From NCBI RefSeq assembly GCF_001898325.1, contig NZ_MKTR01000034.1:1-64000 (forward strand): DNA of 64,000 nucleotides. The letters are read 5' to 3'. The DNA is from Microbacterium sp. 67-17. GTDB taxonomy: Bacteria > Actinomycetota > Actinomycetes > Actinomycetales > Microbacteriaceae. The notes beneath the pieces were generated by a model. That model was given only the letters and a program-made list of their open reading frames with translations, did not search any database and had not been told where the DNA came from. Below are positions 43,199 to 51,700 of this stretch, in pieces. Within the stretch, counting starts at the first letter, position 1. Each line of letters begins with the position of its first letter. Position numbers and translations under genes: made by a program.

Positions 43199-43953
43199 TA
43201 GCCGTCTCCCTTGCCGAACACTCGGCATGCTTTCGCGGCGAGTGAAGAGGCGAAGTCCGCCACAGCTTGGGGCGTGGCGTTCACGAGCTGGCCCGCGATC
43301 TGTTTGACCTTTCCACCGATGTAGGTGCGCACCTTTTGCTCCAGCTGCACGAGGGCACTGCGTACGACTGAAAGACGACGTTCGCTTGCGGAGAGTTGCA
43401 CGAGAGTGGTCTTCCAGGCAAGCTCGGTTACGAAGCGCCCTACTGTGTCCGCGAGGGACGCGTCCGAGCTCTGTTCTGCGGAGCGCATGGTGGCAAGGAG
43501 CGCCTGCTGGAGGGCAGCGTCGTCGGGATGAGAGGCCGGGCCCAGGACGAGCGCGATGAGTTCGGTGAATAGCCGGACACCGCTGAGTCCCTCCAGTGAG
43601 GAAAAGTCCACGCCGTACTCGACAAGGTGGGGAACGTCACCTTGCTGGATCGATGCCAGCGCGTCCAGTACCAAGGATCCGCGTGCGGCCTGCCGCGAGA
43701 ACGTCGCACCGCCGCTGTCGCGCCCATCTCCGGAACTCGAGGATCCGTCGCTGCGTCGGCCCCGAAGTAGATCCTGGACCTTGTAGGACTTGCCCTGTTT
43801 GTCGCCGCGAGACAGCGACTTGCCGAGGGCGGACAGCACGCCACCCGCAATCGGTGCTGCGGGCGAGACGTTCAACGCGTCTGCGGCGTCATACAGAGAA
43901 TCAACCGTGCCCGACCATGCGCCGGACCCACCGAACGCTCCCGACGTACCCAC
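43198..43953 (-). CDS. qatB: QatB of the Qat system
   Basis: This 251-aa protein with the characteristic glycine-rich start MGTSGAFGGSGAW is followed by a linker rich in Ser/Gly (RRSDGSSSSGDG) and a helical C-terminal half. QatB has no obvious enzymatic motif and is the hallmark partner of QatC. The GTG start shares a base with the qatA stop (TAGTG). Confidence 0.88.
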   Translation of the reverse strand: MGTSGAFGGSGAWSGTVDSLYDAADALNVSPAAPIAGGVLSALGKSLSRGDKQGKSYKVQDLLRGRRSDGSSSSGDGRDSGGATFSRQAARGSLVLDALASIQQGDVPHLVEYGVDFSSLEGLSGVRLFTELIALVLGPASHPDDAALQQALLATMRSAEQSSDASLADTVGRFVTELAWKTTLVQLSASERRLSVVRSALVQLEQKVRTYIGGKVKQIAGQLVNATPQAVADFASSLAAKACRVFGKGDG

Positions 43954-45695
43954 TAGAGCGCAACCCCATCGGACTCTTCATTGATCGCCGCCAACAGTTC
44001 GGGTGTCGCACCGGGCCGCGTACGAAGCGCGGCAACGACCTCTGGGAAGGATGCCGCCAGCCACGGGACGTGCTCTGCATCGAGCGCGTTCAGAACGAAC
44101 TCGTCCAGTATCACGGCGCTCATGATCGGACGGAGATCGGGCCGCTTGACGCCCAACGCCTGCAACGACTCCAGAGCTGCCGAGGAGCGGTCTCCGACGA
44201 TCGCCGTCGCAAGGTGCCGCGCAACGTCCTCGTCTCCGCTGGAGGGCATCGTTGTGAGCCTGCTGACAGCTTCCGTCCTGATAAGGCCACTCGTATCTGT
44301 GAGTTGCGCGAGGAGGGAACTCTGCTCGTCGTCCAGCACCGCGGCGGATTGGAGCGTTGCGACGGTGGCGGTGGCGAATGAGACATACCGGTCAACCCAT
44401 GCCCCGACGTCGGACGCCTTTGGCTCCTCGTTGGCCCATGCTGTGATCTCTGCCGGTGCCTCGATAGCTCCGCTCTCCCACCCGCCGAGAAGCTGTCGCC
44501 TCTGCGTTTCGCTCGTTCCGACAAGCTCCCGGAACTGATGGGGGTGGTTCTGTTCGAGCAGCCAGAGCTTCATGAGGATCTCGACCGGGAATCCCTCGAA
44601 CTGGGCCCCCAGCATCTCGGCACGCACGGCGAAGTTGTTAAGGAACCGCTTGAGCTGCCGCGGGGTCTCGCGACGTGAAGTACTCATTCCGCGAACGATC
44701 TGGTTCGCCAGCCGTATGTGCTCTTCCGTCGGGAACGACTCGTGAAGGTTTGCTGCGACATAGGGCACCTCGCCCTTGATGCGTCGGAGGGCAGCCTTCT
44801 CCGCAACGGCCGCCGCGCAGTCCCTGCCCGCGTCCGCCTGAACGAAGAGCGCTGCGAGGTAGGCGACGGCGTCGGCCGACGACAATCGCGGCAATGTGAA
44901 AGGCAGCTGAACAATCTTCTCCGTGTAGCGGTCGGCGAAACGCCCTCGACTTCCTCCACTGCGATCGAGGGCGTCGCGAAGGCTCTCCCGGATGAAGTCG
45001 TCGTCCGCAGCAATCACGAAGGACATGCCCTTCACGCTCAGGAACAGCTTGATCGCTTCAAGCGCTCCGAGCACATCGTCGGGGAGCGAGCGGTCGAGAT
45101 CATCGATGAGCACGACGACACGCCACCCATCACCCATCCCAGCGAGTAGCTTTCCAAAGTCCGCGCGGAAGTCGCGCATCCCCTTCGCGGCCGGTGCCTT
45201 GGCTGGCTCAGGCGTGAGAGCGTTGACCAAGTCGGCGATGTTCGGCGTCAAAGTCACGGCGGATGTGATCGCGACCTGAGCGACCTTGCTCCAGGAGACT
45301 CGCTTGCGGAGATCGTTCAGCTTGTCGATCAGGTCAGAGGCCACACCCGTGAGTTTCGCCGAACCGCCCTGCCGCTTCGCGAGGCGCTCAGCGGTCAGCT
45401 CTGCCGCGATACCTTCCAGAACACGATTGATCAGCGTGCCACGCGGATCGCCAGAGTCCACGAACTCCCATGGATCGATAACGACTACGACAACGTCGTC
45501 GCGGCGCCGCAGTTCCACTTCGATCAGGTTGAGTGCCGTGCTCTTGCCGCCGCCCCAAGGGGAGTTCAGGCCAACCGTGAGCGTCTCAAACCGGTCATCA
45601 ACGGCAACATCCGCGACTGCGACCGCCACCGCGTGTAGTCCAGTCAGATCCTGCGTTGCAGGGTTGTCATCGAACAGGTAGTCCGACCTCGTCAC
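43953..45695 (-). CDS. qatA: QatA, KAP-family P-loop ATPase of the Qat system
   Basis: This 580-aa KAP-type NTPase has Walker A NSPWGGGKST (44-53) and Walker B VVVLIDDLDRS. A long region between them (SAVTLTPNIADLVNALTP) marks the KAP insertion. A GTG at 45695 sits behind the very strong ribosome site GAGGAGGGAGG, so I prefer it to the ATG at 45734. Only 109 bases separate this start from the element's right end. It lies on the same strand as dnaB, directly downstream, so transcription from the dnaB region could reach it. Confidence 0.9.
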   Translation of the reverse strand: MTRSDYLFDDNPATQDLTGLHAVAVAVADVAVDDRFETLTVGLNSPWGGGKSTALNLIEVELRRRDDVVVVVIDPWEFVDSGDPRGTLINRVLEGIAAELTAERLAKRQGGSAKLTGVASDLIDKLNDLRKRVSWSKVAQVAITSAVTLTPNIADLVNALTPEPAKAPAAKGMRDFRADFGKLLAGMGDGWRVVVLIDDLDRSLPDDVLGALEAIKLFLSVKGMSFVIAADDDFIRESLRDALDRSGGSRGRFADRYTEKIVQLPFTLPRLSSADAVAYLAALFVQADAGRDCAAAVAEKAALRRIKGEVPYVAANLHESFPTEEHIRLANQIVRGMSTSRRETPRQLKRFLNNFAVRAEMLGAQFEGFPVEILMKLWLLEQNHPHQFRELVGTSETQRRQLLGGWESGAIEAPAEITAWANEEPKASDVGAWVDRYVSFATATVATLQSAAVLDDEQSSLLAQLTDTSGLIRTEAVSRLTTMPSSGDEDVARHLATAIVGDRSSAALESLQALGVKRPDLRPIMSAVILDEFVLNALDAEHVPWLAASFPEVVAALRTRPGATPELLAAINEESDGVAL

Positions 45696-45740
45696 CGCCC
45701 CTCCCTCCTCTGCGTTGAGCGTGACGTCGTCCACAGCAAA

Positions 45741-45804
45741 TGGCAGAACTGCCAGATGTCTGCCAACTACCCGTGGAAACTGTCATCTCGGCGTGGAACC
45801 TACA
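45741..45804 (-). repeat. Right terminal repeat of element 2 with tandem TnsB-type boxes
   Basis: Inward on the minus strand from 45804 is TGTA, then GGTTCCACGCCGAGATGACA (45800-45781). Directly abutting are GTTTCCACGGGTAGTTGGCA (45780-45761) and GACATCTGGCAGTTCTGCCA (45760-45741). The third box contains the palindrome TGGC-N6-GCCA, as does the third box of element 1. These boxes lie within the presumed promoter region of qatA. Confidence 0.88.
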
Positions 45805-45809
45805 CTACC
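45805..45809. repeat. Target-site duplication CTACC, right copy, overlapping the dnaB stop codon
   Basis: Identical to 10990-10994. The first three bases are the complement of the dnaB TAG stop, so insertion leaves DnaB intact. Confidence 0.93.
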
Positions 45810-47178
45810 CGAAGTCGCCAGGGGCCATGTCGGCAAAGCGCGAGTAGTGGCCCTGGAAGGCGACGGTGATCGTGTCGGTGGGGCCGTTACGATGCTTGGC
45901 GACGATCAGGTCAGCCTCGCCCGCACGAGGTGAGTCCTTCTCGTAGGCGGCTTCCCGGTGCAGCAGCACGACCATGTCGGCGTCCTGCTCGATCGAGCCC
46001 GATTCACGCAGGTCAGACAGCGCGGGCTTCTTGTCGGCGCGCTGCTCGGGACCACGGTTCAGCTGCGACAGGGCGATCACGGGAACACCGAGCTCCTTGG
46101 CGAGCAGCTTCAAGGCCCGCGAGAACTCCGAGACCTCCTGCTGACGGGATTCGACGCGCTTGCCGCTGGTCATCAGCTGCAGATAGTCGATCACGACCAT
46201 CTTCAGGCCCGCGCGCTGCTTGAGTCGACGGCACTTCGCGCGGATCTCGACGAGGGTCATGTTCGGGCTGTCGTCGATGTACAGCGGCGCCTCATTGATA
46301 CGGCCGCGGGTCGCGGCGATCGTCGTCCAGTCGCGGGAGTCGAGCGTGCCCTTGCGCATGTTCTGCAGGGGCACAGCGCCCTCGGCGCTCATGAGACGCA
46401 TCGCGATCTCGCTGCGACCCATTTCGAGCGAGAAGAAGATCGTCGGCATGTTGTTCTTGATCGCCGCGGCCCGTGCGAAATCGAGGGCGAGCGTCGACTT
46501 ACCCATAGCGGGACGCGCCGCGATGATGATCATCTGCCCGGGGTGCAGCCCGTTGGTGAGTTGATCGAGGCCCTGGAACCCGGTCGGGATGCCGGTCATC
46601 TTGCCATCGCGGCCTCGAGCAGCCTCGATCTCTTCGAGCGCGGCATCCACCGCGATCTCAAGAGGCACGTAGTCTTCAGCGGCGTCGGCGCCGGTGACGG
46701 AGTAGATCTCGGCCTGCGCACTGTTGACGAGGTCTACCGCCTCGCCCTGCCCGGCGTAACCCATCTGAACGATGCGGGTCCCGGCCTCGACGAGACGGCG
46801 CAGCAGCGCGCGCTCCGCGACGATCGACGCGTAATAGGCGGCGTTGGCGGCGGTCGGGACGATCGAGGTGAGGGTGTGCAGGTAGTCGGCGCCGCCAGCA
46901 CGCTGCAGTTCACCCGTCTTGATGAGCTCGTCGGTGACGGTGATGACGTCCGTCGGCTCACCGTGCGAGTAGAGGGTGAGAATCGCCTCGAAGATCAGCT
47001 CGTGCTTGGGGATGTAGAAGTCAGCACCCCGCAGGGTCTCGATGACATCGGCGACGGCATCCTTCGACAACAGCATGCCGCCGAGTGCGCTCTGCTCGGC
47101 GAGGATGTCGTGCGGCGGAGTGCGCTCGTGCTCGCGGGGTCCGCCGAGCCGATCCTCCGAGATGTCCGCAATCGACAT
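45805..47178 (-). CDS. dnaB: Replicative DNA helicase DnaB
   Basis: This 457-aa DnaB has an N-terminal domain (PPHDILAEQSALGGMLL) and RecA-type motor with Walker A ARPAMGKST. VVIDYLQLM and the loop motif LSQLNRG are also present; no intein is present. ATG 47178 behind GAAGGGGGACAC is chosen; the frame upstream is not DnaB. It unwinds DNA ahead of the replication fork. The stop lies exactly at the transposon junction and both elements insert just beyond it, making its 3' end the apparent attachment site. Confidence 0.95.
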   Translation of the reverse strand: MSIADISEDRLGGPREHERTPPHDILAEQSALGGMLLSKDAVADVIETLRGADFYIPKHELIFEAILTLYSHGEPTDVITVTDELIKTGELQRAGGADYLHTLTSIVPTAANAAYYASIVAERALLRRLVEAGTRIVQMGYAGQGEAVDLVNSAQAEIYSVTGADAAEDYVPLEIAVDAALEEIEAARGRDGKMTGIPTGFQGLDQLTNGLHPGQMIIIAARPAMGKSTLALDFARAAAIKNNMPTIFFSLEMGRSEIAMRLMSAEGAVPLQNMRKGTLDSRDWTTIAATRGRINEAPLYIDDSPNMTLVEIRAKCRRLKQRAGLKMVVIDYLQLMTSGKRVESRQQEVSEFSRALKLLAKELGVPVIALSQLNRGPEQRADKKPALSDLRESGSIEQDADMVVLLHREAAYEKDSPRAGEADLIVAKHRNGPTDTITVAFQGHYSRFADMAPGDFG

Positions 47179-47726
47179 GTGTCCCCCTTCGCTGTGATGA
47201 CGTTGACCGTCGTGCGTTAACTGCCCGCAGCTCGATGGGAACACCGTCTTGGGCTGGGTGCCGAGGCCGTGCCGCCATCCGGTTTCCGCGCCGAATACGG
47301 ATCGCCTCCCCACCGGGCAGGACCACGCTAGGGATGGGGTCCGACACCCGCAACACGGCCTGTGGATAACTTTGGGGATAAGGTGCGGGAAACGCCGTGG
47401 AGCTTGTGAGAAGTGCCTGTGGATAAAGCCTGGGGGTTATCGGATATCGGCCTCCGAATATCCATCTGATCTGGTCTTTGTTTTTCACACAGAGTGTGGA
47501 CAAGGTTGTGGTTGAACCTGGGATTGAAGGTTCAGCCGAGGACCGTTCACTGTGTACAAACTGCGGGGGATTCTCATACCAGCCACCCCGTGAACGTGCA
47601 AGTAGGACGACCGAAAAGTGCAGCACCCTGCAGAAGCAAGGGGGTTGCACTCGAAGCGAATCGGCGTACCATGCCTCGCAAATCGTGCGTCCACAGGCCG
47701 GCCCATTCGGCAAACGGAGGTGAGTG
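47179..47726. other. dnaB / secreted-protein intergenic region with DnaA-box-like repeats
   Basis: This 548-bp gap holds no gene I can support. It contains TGTGGATAA at 47361-47369 and 47418-47426 and TGTGGACAA at 47495-47503, all in the same orientation and matching the DnaA-box 9-mer or one off. AT-rich sequence (TTTGTTTTTCACAC) lies nearby. GGAGGT before 47727 is the ribosome site of the surface protein; the dnaB promoter must lie near the left edge. Confidence 0.6.
47361..47503 (+). promoter_or_regulatory. Cluster of three DnaA-box-like 9-mers
   Basis: Two exact TGTGGATAA boxes 57 bp apart and one TGTGGACAA 77 bp further, all on the same strand. DnaA could regulate dnaB or the divergent gene, or be titrated here. 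The sequence gives no sign of a full oriC (no dense box array, no adjacent dnaA or dnaN). Confidence 0.55.
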
Positions 47727-48764
47727 ATGGACACGCAGCATCGGCGGATGGGGTCCCTCCGTCGCGCGCTCCTGCTCGGCGGAGCATCGCTGGCCGCGGG
47801 TTTCGCTCTTTCGCTCGTGGGCGCGAGCGCCGCGAGCGCCGCCGATGACGACACCGACTCCGGAGGACTGCTCGGCGCGGTGGCCAGCGTCACGGATGCC
47901 GTGAGCTCGACAGTCGCTGATATCGACGCGACGCTGACTGATGTCGTCGCTACGACGGCGCAAGTCGCCGAGCCGGTGCTCACGGTGGTGCAGACTGTCG
48001 CTCCTGCCCCGGCCGCAGCTGTCGTGCCGCCCGTCGTGGAGAGTGCGGAGAGTGTGACCCAGTCGGCCGTCGACCAGCTGGGGTCTGCGGCGAATACCGC
48101 CGTCACCGCCGTTGATGAGGTGGTTGAGTCGGAGCCCGTCGCGTCGGTCACTGATGGCGTGGTTTCGGGCGCCGCTGAGGTGCCGATCGCCGGTGTCATT
48201 GTGGACACCAGCCTCGCGTCGACCGTCATGGATGTCGTGTCGAGCGTTTCATCTCGACTCGACTGCGCCCTGGAGGCTGTGGTGGGCGACTCCGTGGGTC
48301 CGGCGGTGATTATTCCCGAGGTCCCCACCGGCATTCTTGACGGCATCGTCGGTGTCATCGTTCCCGTGTCTCCGACGGCTCCCGGCTCCGCGCCCGTCCC
48401 GACCGGCGCCGGCCCGGGCGCTGACTCGGCGGAGTCCTCTGTCATCACAGCGCTGAGGCCCCCGGGTGACAGCCGGGATCCATCCGTGCGTGCCCTCGGG
48501 GCGAGCGCGGGCGGGTCCGCGACAGATCCACCTGCCGGTCTGAGCCATCCACCCGCCGTCGCAACTCCACCCGGCGGCGGAACAACCACCCTTCCCGGAT
48601 CCTGCACCGTCGGTGGCGGCTCAGCCAGCGCCGGTGCCGGGGCCCTTCACGCTGCCCTTCCTGCTCGACCCCTGACAACGCTGTGCGCCGGAGCCGTGGC
48701 ATCCGTGTCTTCGAATGCCGTCCCGGCAGCCCCGGTCTACCCCACCGACGTCTCTCCTGATTGA
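47727..48764 (+). CDS. Secreted alanine/valine-rich protein
   Basis: This 345-aa protein has a basic start, a hydrophobic signal sequence (ALLLGGASLAAGFALSLVG) and a likely AxA cleavage site (SAASA-ADD). The mature part is low-complexity, rich in Ala, Val, Thr and Pro, with amphipathic VxxVxDAV-type repeats and only a few cysteines. No catalytic domain is recognisable. It is divergent from dnaB and 86 bases before the chaplin-like gene; both are probably cell-surface proteins. Confidence 0.75.
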   Translation: MDTQHRRMGSLRRALLLGGASLAAGFALSLVGASAASAADDDTDSGGLLGAVASVTDAVSSTVADIDATLTDVVATTAQVAEPVLTVVQTVAPAPAAAVVPPVVESAESVTQSAVDQLGSAANTAVTAVDEVVESEPVASVTDGVVSGAAEVPIAGVIVDTSLASTVMDVVSSVSSRLDCALEAVVGDSVGPAVIIPEVPTGILDGIVGVIVPVSPTAPGSAPVPTGAGPGADSAESSVITALRPPGDSRDPSVRALGASAGGSATDPPAGLSHPPAVATPPGGGTTTLPGSCTVGGGSASAGAGALHAALPARPLTTLCAGAVASVSSNAVPAAPVYPTDVSPD

Positions 48765-48850
48765 CGGGGGTCGCGCCGCATTCGTGCGGCAGGCGACCAC
48801 GCGCGCCATCCGGCACGCGTTCCCCCATTCATCGATCAGGAGAGATTCTC

Positions 48851-49807
48851 ATGCGTACTTTCATCAAGCGAGCGCTCCTCGGAGTTCTCATCGGCGGCGG
48901 CATCGCCATCGCTGGGGCCGGAATGGCTCAAGCTGCCGAAACCGACGGCGAGGACGGTCTGCTCTCGGGCAGCCAGATCCTGCCGAGCATCGAGGTGCCG
49001 ATCACCGTGGGTGGCAACGCCATCTCGGTGCTCGGCGACTCATCGAGCACCGACTCTGCCACCACAGCCCCGGGCGGCACCGACGCGGGCTCCGCGCCTG
49101 CGGCCACGACTGACGGAGACAACGGTGCGGCATCCGGCACCCAGGCTCTGGTGTCGGTTGTGGTGCCGGTCACCGTCGGTGGCAACGCCGTCTCGGTCGC
49201 GGGCGACAGCGAGAGCACAGATGCTGCCACGGCGCCGACAGAGCCGACAGGGCCCGAGGTCGCGGTGAACCCGCAGACCTCCGGCGAGGATGGCATTCTC
49301 GGCGGCACCCAGGCCCTCGTCGACGCGACGGTCCCGGTGACGGTGGGGGGCAACGCCATCTCGGTCATCGGCGACAGCCAGAGCACGGATGCCGACACCA
49401 CCGCACCCACGGGCAGCGGGACCGCTACCCCGCTGAGCTCGGGGCAGGACGGGATCTTGGGCGGCACGCAGTTCGCGCTTCCGCTGTCCGTCCCCGTGAC
49501 CCTGGGCGGGAACGCCATCTCGGTGATCGGCGACTCGGAGACCGGCGGTTCCACGACTCCTGCCGGTTCTGGTGACCCTGGCGACCCTGGCGACCCCGGT
49601 GACCCCGGTGACCCCGGCACCCCGGGTAGCCCTGGCCAACCCGGTAACCCGGGTGGCGGGATCACCGGCGGCGGCCAGTCCGCAGCGCTGAGCGCAACGG
49701 GCCTTGCCAGCACCGGCGGCACCGCGCCGCTGTGGGGCATTGCGGCGGCACTGCTCGTCGCGGGTGTCGCCGCGACACTGCTCGCCCGACGCCCTGCTCG
49801 CCGCTGA
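48851..49807 (+). CDS. Chaplin-like surface protein with LAxTG-type anchor
   Basis: This 318-aa exported protein has a signal peptide (LLGVLIGGGIAIAGAGMAQA) and four repeats of about 65 residues built around VPVTVGGNAISVIGDS, resembling the beta-rich core of chaplins but without their cysteine pair. A GDPGDPGDPG collagen-like stalk follows. The end is LASTG, a hydrophobic helix and an RRPARR tail, i.e. a sortase (LAxTG, class E type) signal. It would be linked to peptidoglycan and may form a hydrophobic coat. Confidence 0.82.
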   Translation: MRTFIKRALLGVLIGGGIAIAGAGMAQAAETDGEDGLLSGSQILPSIEVPITVGGNAISVLGDSSSTDSATTAPGGTDAGSAPAATTDGDNGAASGTQALVSVVVPVTVGGNAVSVAGDSESTDAATAPTEPTGPEVAVNPQTSGEDGILGGTQALVDATVPVTVGGNAISVIGDSQSTDADTTAPTGSGTATPLSSGQDGILGGTQFALPLSVPVTLGGNAISVIGDSETGGSTTPAGSGDPGDPGDPGDPGDPGTPGSPGQPGNPGGGITGGGQSAALSATGLASTGGTAPLWGIAAALLVAGVAATLLARRPARR

Positions 49808-49814
49808 CGCAGAA

Positions 49815-49853
49815 GGGCGGATGCTGCAGACTGCGTGTCTGCGGCATCCGCCC
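49815..49853. terminator. Strong hairpin between convergent surface-protein and rplI genes
   Basis: GGGCGGATGC plus TGCAGA pairs with TCTGCG plus GCATCCGCCC, a 16-bp stem with one wobble and a 7-base loop. It lies 7 bases after the surface-protein stop and 18 bases beyond the rplI stop, so it can terminate both. Confidence 0.8.
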
Positions 49854-49871
49854 CGGCGTGGCGTCTCGCGA

Positions 49872-50324
49872 TTACTTCGCGGCGACGACCTGCAGCGTGA
49901 TCACGGCGGTCACGTCGTCGCGAAGACGGATCGTGGCCTCGTGCTCGCCGACCGACTTGATCGGCGAGGTGATGTGGATCTTGCGCTTGTCGAGGTCACC
50001 GAAACCGGCGGCCTTGACGGCGTCTGCGACATCCGCGGGCTTGACCGAACCGAACAGGCGGCCTTCGGCGCCGGCCTTGATGGCGAGCTTGACCTTGTTC
50101 GACTCGAGGTTCTGCTTGAGCGAAACAGCCTCTTCGTGGTCGTGGATCGCACGCGCCTCGCGGGCGGCGCGGATCGAGGCGACCTGCTTCTCGCCACCGC
50201 GGCTCCAGGCCACGGCGAATCCCTGGGGGATGAGGTAGTTGCGGGCGTACCCGTCCTTGACCTCGACAACGTCACCGGCGCTACCGAGCCCGGCGACCTC
50301 GTTCGTGAGAATGAGCTTCGACAT
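49872..50324 (-). CDS. rplI: 50S ribosomal protein L9
   Basis: This 150-aa L9 has the signature [20 protein letters not shown] and [13 protein letters not shown], followed by the long connecting helix and C-terminal RNA-binding domain. Last gene of the rpsF-ssb-rpsR-rplI operon, nine bases after rpsR. Confidence 0.97.
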   Translation of the reverse strand: MSKLILTNEVAGLGSAGDVVEVKDGYARNYLIPQGFAVAWSRGGEKQVASIRAAREARAIHDHEEAVSLKQNLESNKVKLAIKAGAEGRLFGSVKPADVADAVKAAGFGDLDKRKIHITSPIKSVGEHEATIRLRDDVTAVITLQVVAAK

Positions 50325-50333
50325 GGGGACTCC

Positions 50334-50588
50334 TTAGCGGCCAGCGCCGGCGTAAGGCAGGAGCGCCATTTCGCGCGCGTTCTTGATCGCGCGGGCGATC
50401 AGACGCTGCTCCTGCACCGAGACACCGGTGATACGACGGGCGCGGATCTTGCCGCGCTCCGAGATGAACTTGCGGAGGGTGGCGACATCCTTGTAGTCGA
50501 TGAGGCCGACCCGGATTGCCTTTGCCGGGGCGACCGGCTTGCCGCCCTTGCGCGGCTTGCGGCGATCGCCGCTTGACTTTCCAGCCAT
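50334..50588 (-). CDS. rpsR: 30S ribosomal protein S18
   Basis: This 84-aa S18 has the core [19 protein letters not shown] and [20 protein letters not shown]. It lacks the CxxC zinc motif of some paralogues, so it is the zinc-free form. It lies between ssb and rplI in the conserved operon. Confidence 0.97.
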   Translation of the reverse strand: MAGKSSGDRRKPRKGGKPVAPAKAIRVGLIDYKDVATLRKFISERGKIRARRITGVSVQEQRLIARAIKNAREMALLPYAGAGR

Positions 50589-50632
50589 GGGTTTTCCTTA
50601 CGTGTGAACGGATGCCGCGGCATCCGTGGTGC

Positions 50633-51127
50633 TTAGAACGGGGTGTCGTCGCCGTAGCTGCCGGGGGCAGCCCAGGCGTCGGCGTTCGAGGAACCGGGGG
50701 TCGACCAGGGCTCGTCGGCGACCTGGCCGCGGGACTGGCCACCGCCGGCGCCGCCACCGCTGCTCGCGGCACGCGTGACCTGAGCTGTCGCGTAGCGCAG
50801 CGAGGGGCCGATCTCGTCGACCTCCAGCTCGATGGCGGTGCGGTTGTTGCCTTCGCGGTCCTGGTAGCTGCGCTGCTTGAGGCGCCCGGTCGCGATGACG
50901 CGGGATCCCTTGGTCAGCGAGCCGGCGACGTGCTCGGCGAAGTCACGCCAGACACTCGCGCGGAGGAACAGCGCTTCGCCGTCCTTCCACTCGTTGGCCT
51001 GACGGTCGAAAGTGCGCGGCGTGGATGCGATCGTGAAGTTCGCGACCGGAAGCCCGTTCTGCGTGTACCGCAGTTCGGGGTCAGCCGTGAGGTTGCCCAC
51101 AACGGTGATGACGGTTTCGCCGGCCAT
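50633..51127 (-). CDS. ssb: Single-stranded DNA-binding protein
   Basis: This 164-aa SSB has an OB-fold start [20 protein letters not shown], a glycine-rich linker ([13 protein letters not shown]) and the acidic tip DDTPF that recruits repair and replication proteins. It lies five bases after rpsF. It works with DnaB at the replication fork. Confidence 0.97.
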   Translation of the reverse strand: MAGETVITVVGNLTADPELRYTQNGLPVANFTIASTPRTFDRQANEWKDGEALFLRASVWRDFAEHVAGSLTKGSRVIATGRLKQRSYQDREGNNRTAIELEVDEIGPSLRYATAQVTRAASSGGGAGGGQSRGQVADEPWSTPGSSNADAWAAPGSYGDDTPF

Positions 51128-51132
51128 GATCG

Positions 51133-51537
51133 TCAGGCCTTCGCGTCAGCGGTCTCGGTGCGGCGGGCACGAGCGGGAGCGGCAGCCTTGCGAGCGGCCT
51201 TCTCCTCGGCGCGCTTCGCTTCGGAGGCGACCATGGCGATGGCCTCTTCGGCGCGCAGCACCTTCGTGCGCATGATCTGCTCGTTCAGCTTGAGCTGGCG
51301 GTCGAGCTCCTGCGCGGCGTCGCTGGTCGAGGTGAAGTTGACGACGGCGTAGATGCCTTCGGTCTTCTTCTGGATCTCGTATGCGAGCCGGCGGCGGCCC
51401 CAGACATCGACGTTGTCGATCGAGCCACCATCGTTGGTGATGACCGCGAGGAACTTGTCGAGGGTCGTGGGGACCTGGCGCTCGTCGATCTCAGGGTTGA
51501 TGATCACCATGAGTTCGTACTGGTGTGTGTGCGTCAC
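51133..51537 (-). CDS. rpsF: 30S ribosomal protein S6
   Basis: This 134-aa S6 contains [36 protein letters not shown] and VLRAEEAI. The C-terminal 30 residues are an Ala/Arg-rich tail usual in actinobacteria. The GTG start is supported by GGAGGTGGGTCA. It heads the operon; the 163-bp gap upstream should hold its promoter. Confidence 0.97.
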   Translation of the reverse strand: MTHTHQYELMVIINPEIDERQVPTTLDKFLAVITNDGGSIDNVDVWGRRRLAYEIQKKTEGIYAVVNFTSTSDAAQELDRQLKLNEQIMRTKVLRAEEAIAMVASEAKRAEEKAARKAAAPARARRTETADAKA

Positions 51538-51700
51538 TGACCCACCTCCTTCGGACTAGAACGGCTGTCGGGCATTTCCCGACAGCAGGAGGGTGTGTGC
51601 ACGTGCCCGGACGGATTCCGCGGGAGCGGATGCCGGACAACCTTCACAGTGTATCGGATGCGGCATCCGGCGCCCAACCGCGCGAATTCCGCGCTCCGGG

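Larger units (their letters stand above)
10995..45804. mobile_element. Complete Tn7-like element 2, 34,810 bp, inserted at the 3' end of dnaB
   Basis: Both ends begin TGTAGGTTCCA in inverted orientation, are flanked by a perfect 5-bp duplication CTACC, and contain repeated 20-bp TnsB-type boxes. Core genes are tnsA, a small gene, tnsB, tnsC, tniQ and a small gene (33534-40610) plus a divergent winged-helix gene. Cargo is a roughly 20-kb catabolic region on the left, a small hypothetical and a metallophosphoesterase gene beside the core, and qatABCD on the right. It inserted between element 1 and dnaB; removing it restores element 1's end followed by ACTACTACCCGAAG, which reads straight into dnaB. 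Confidence 0.93.

Noticed and set aside
1..45804. CRISPR-associated transposon (CAST)
   Set aside because: No cas genes or CRISPR-type spaced repeats were found near either tns operon. Each TniQ has long DNA-binding extensions, as in protein-guided TnsD-type selectors.
47179..47726. Chromosomal origin oriC
   Set aside because: Only three DnaA-box-like 9-mers are present, with no dense array and no dnaA or dnaN beside it, so it is treated as a regulatory cluster.
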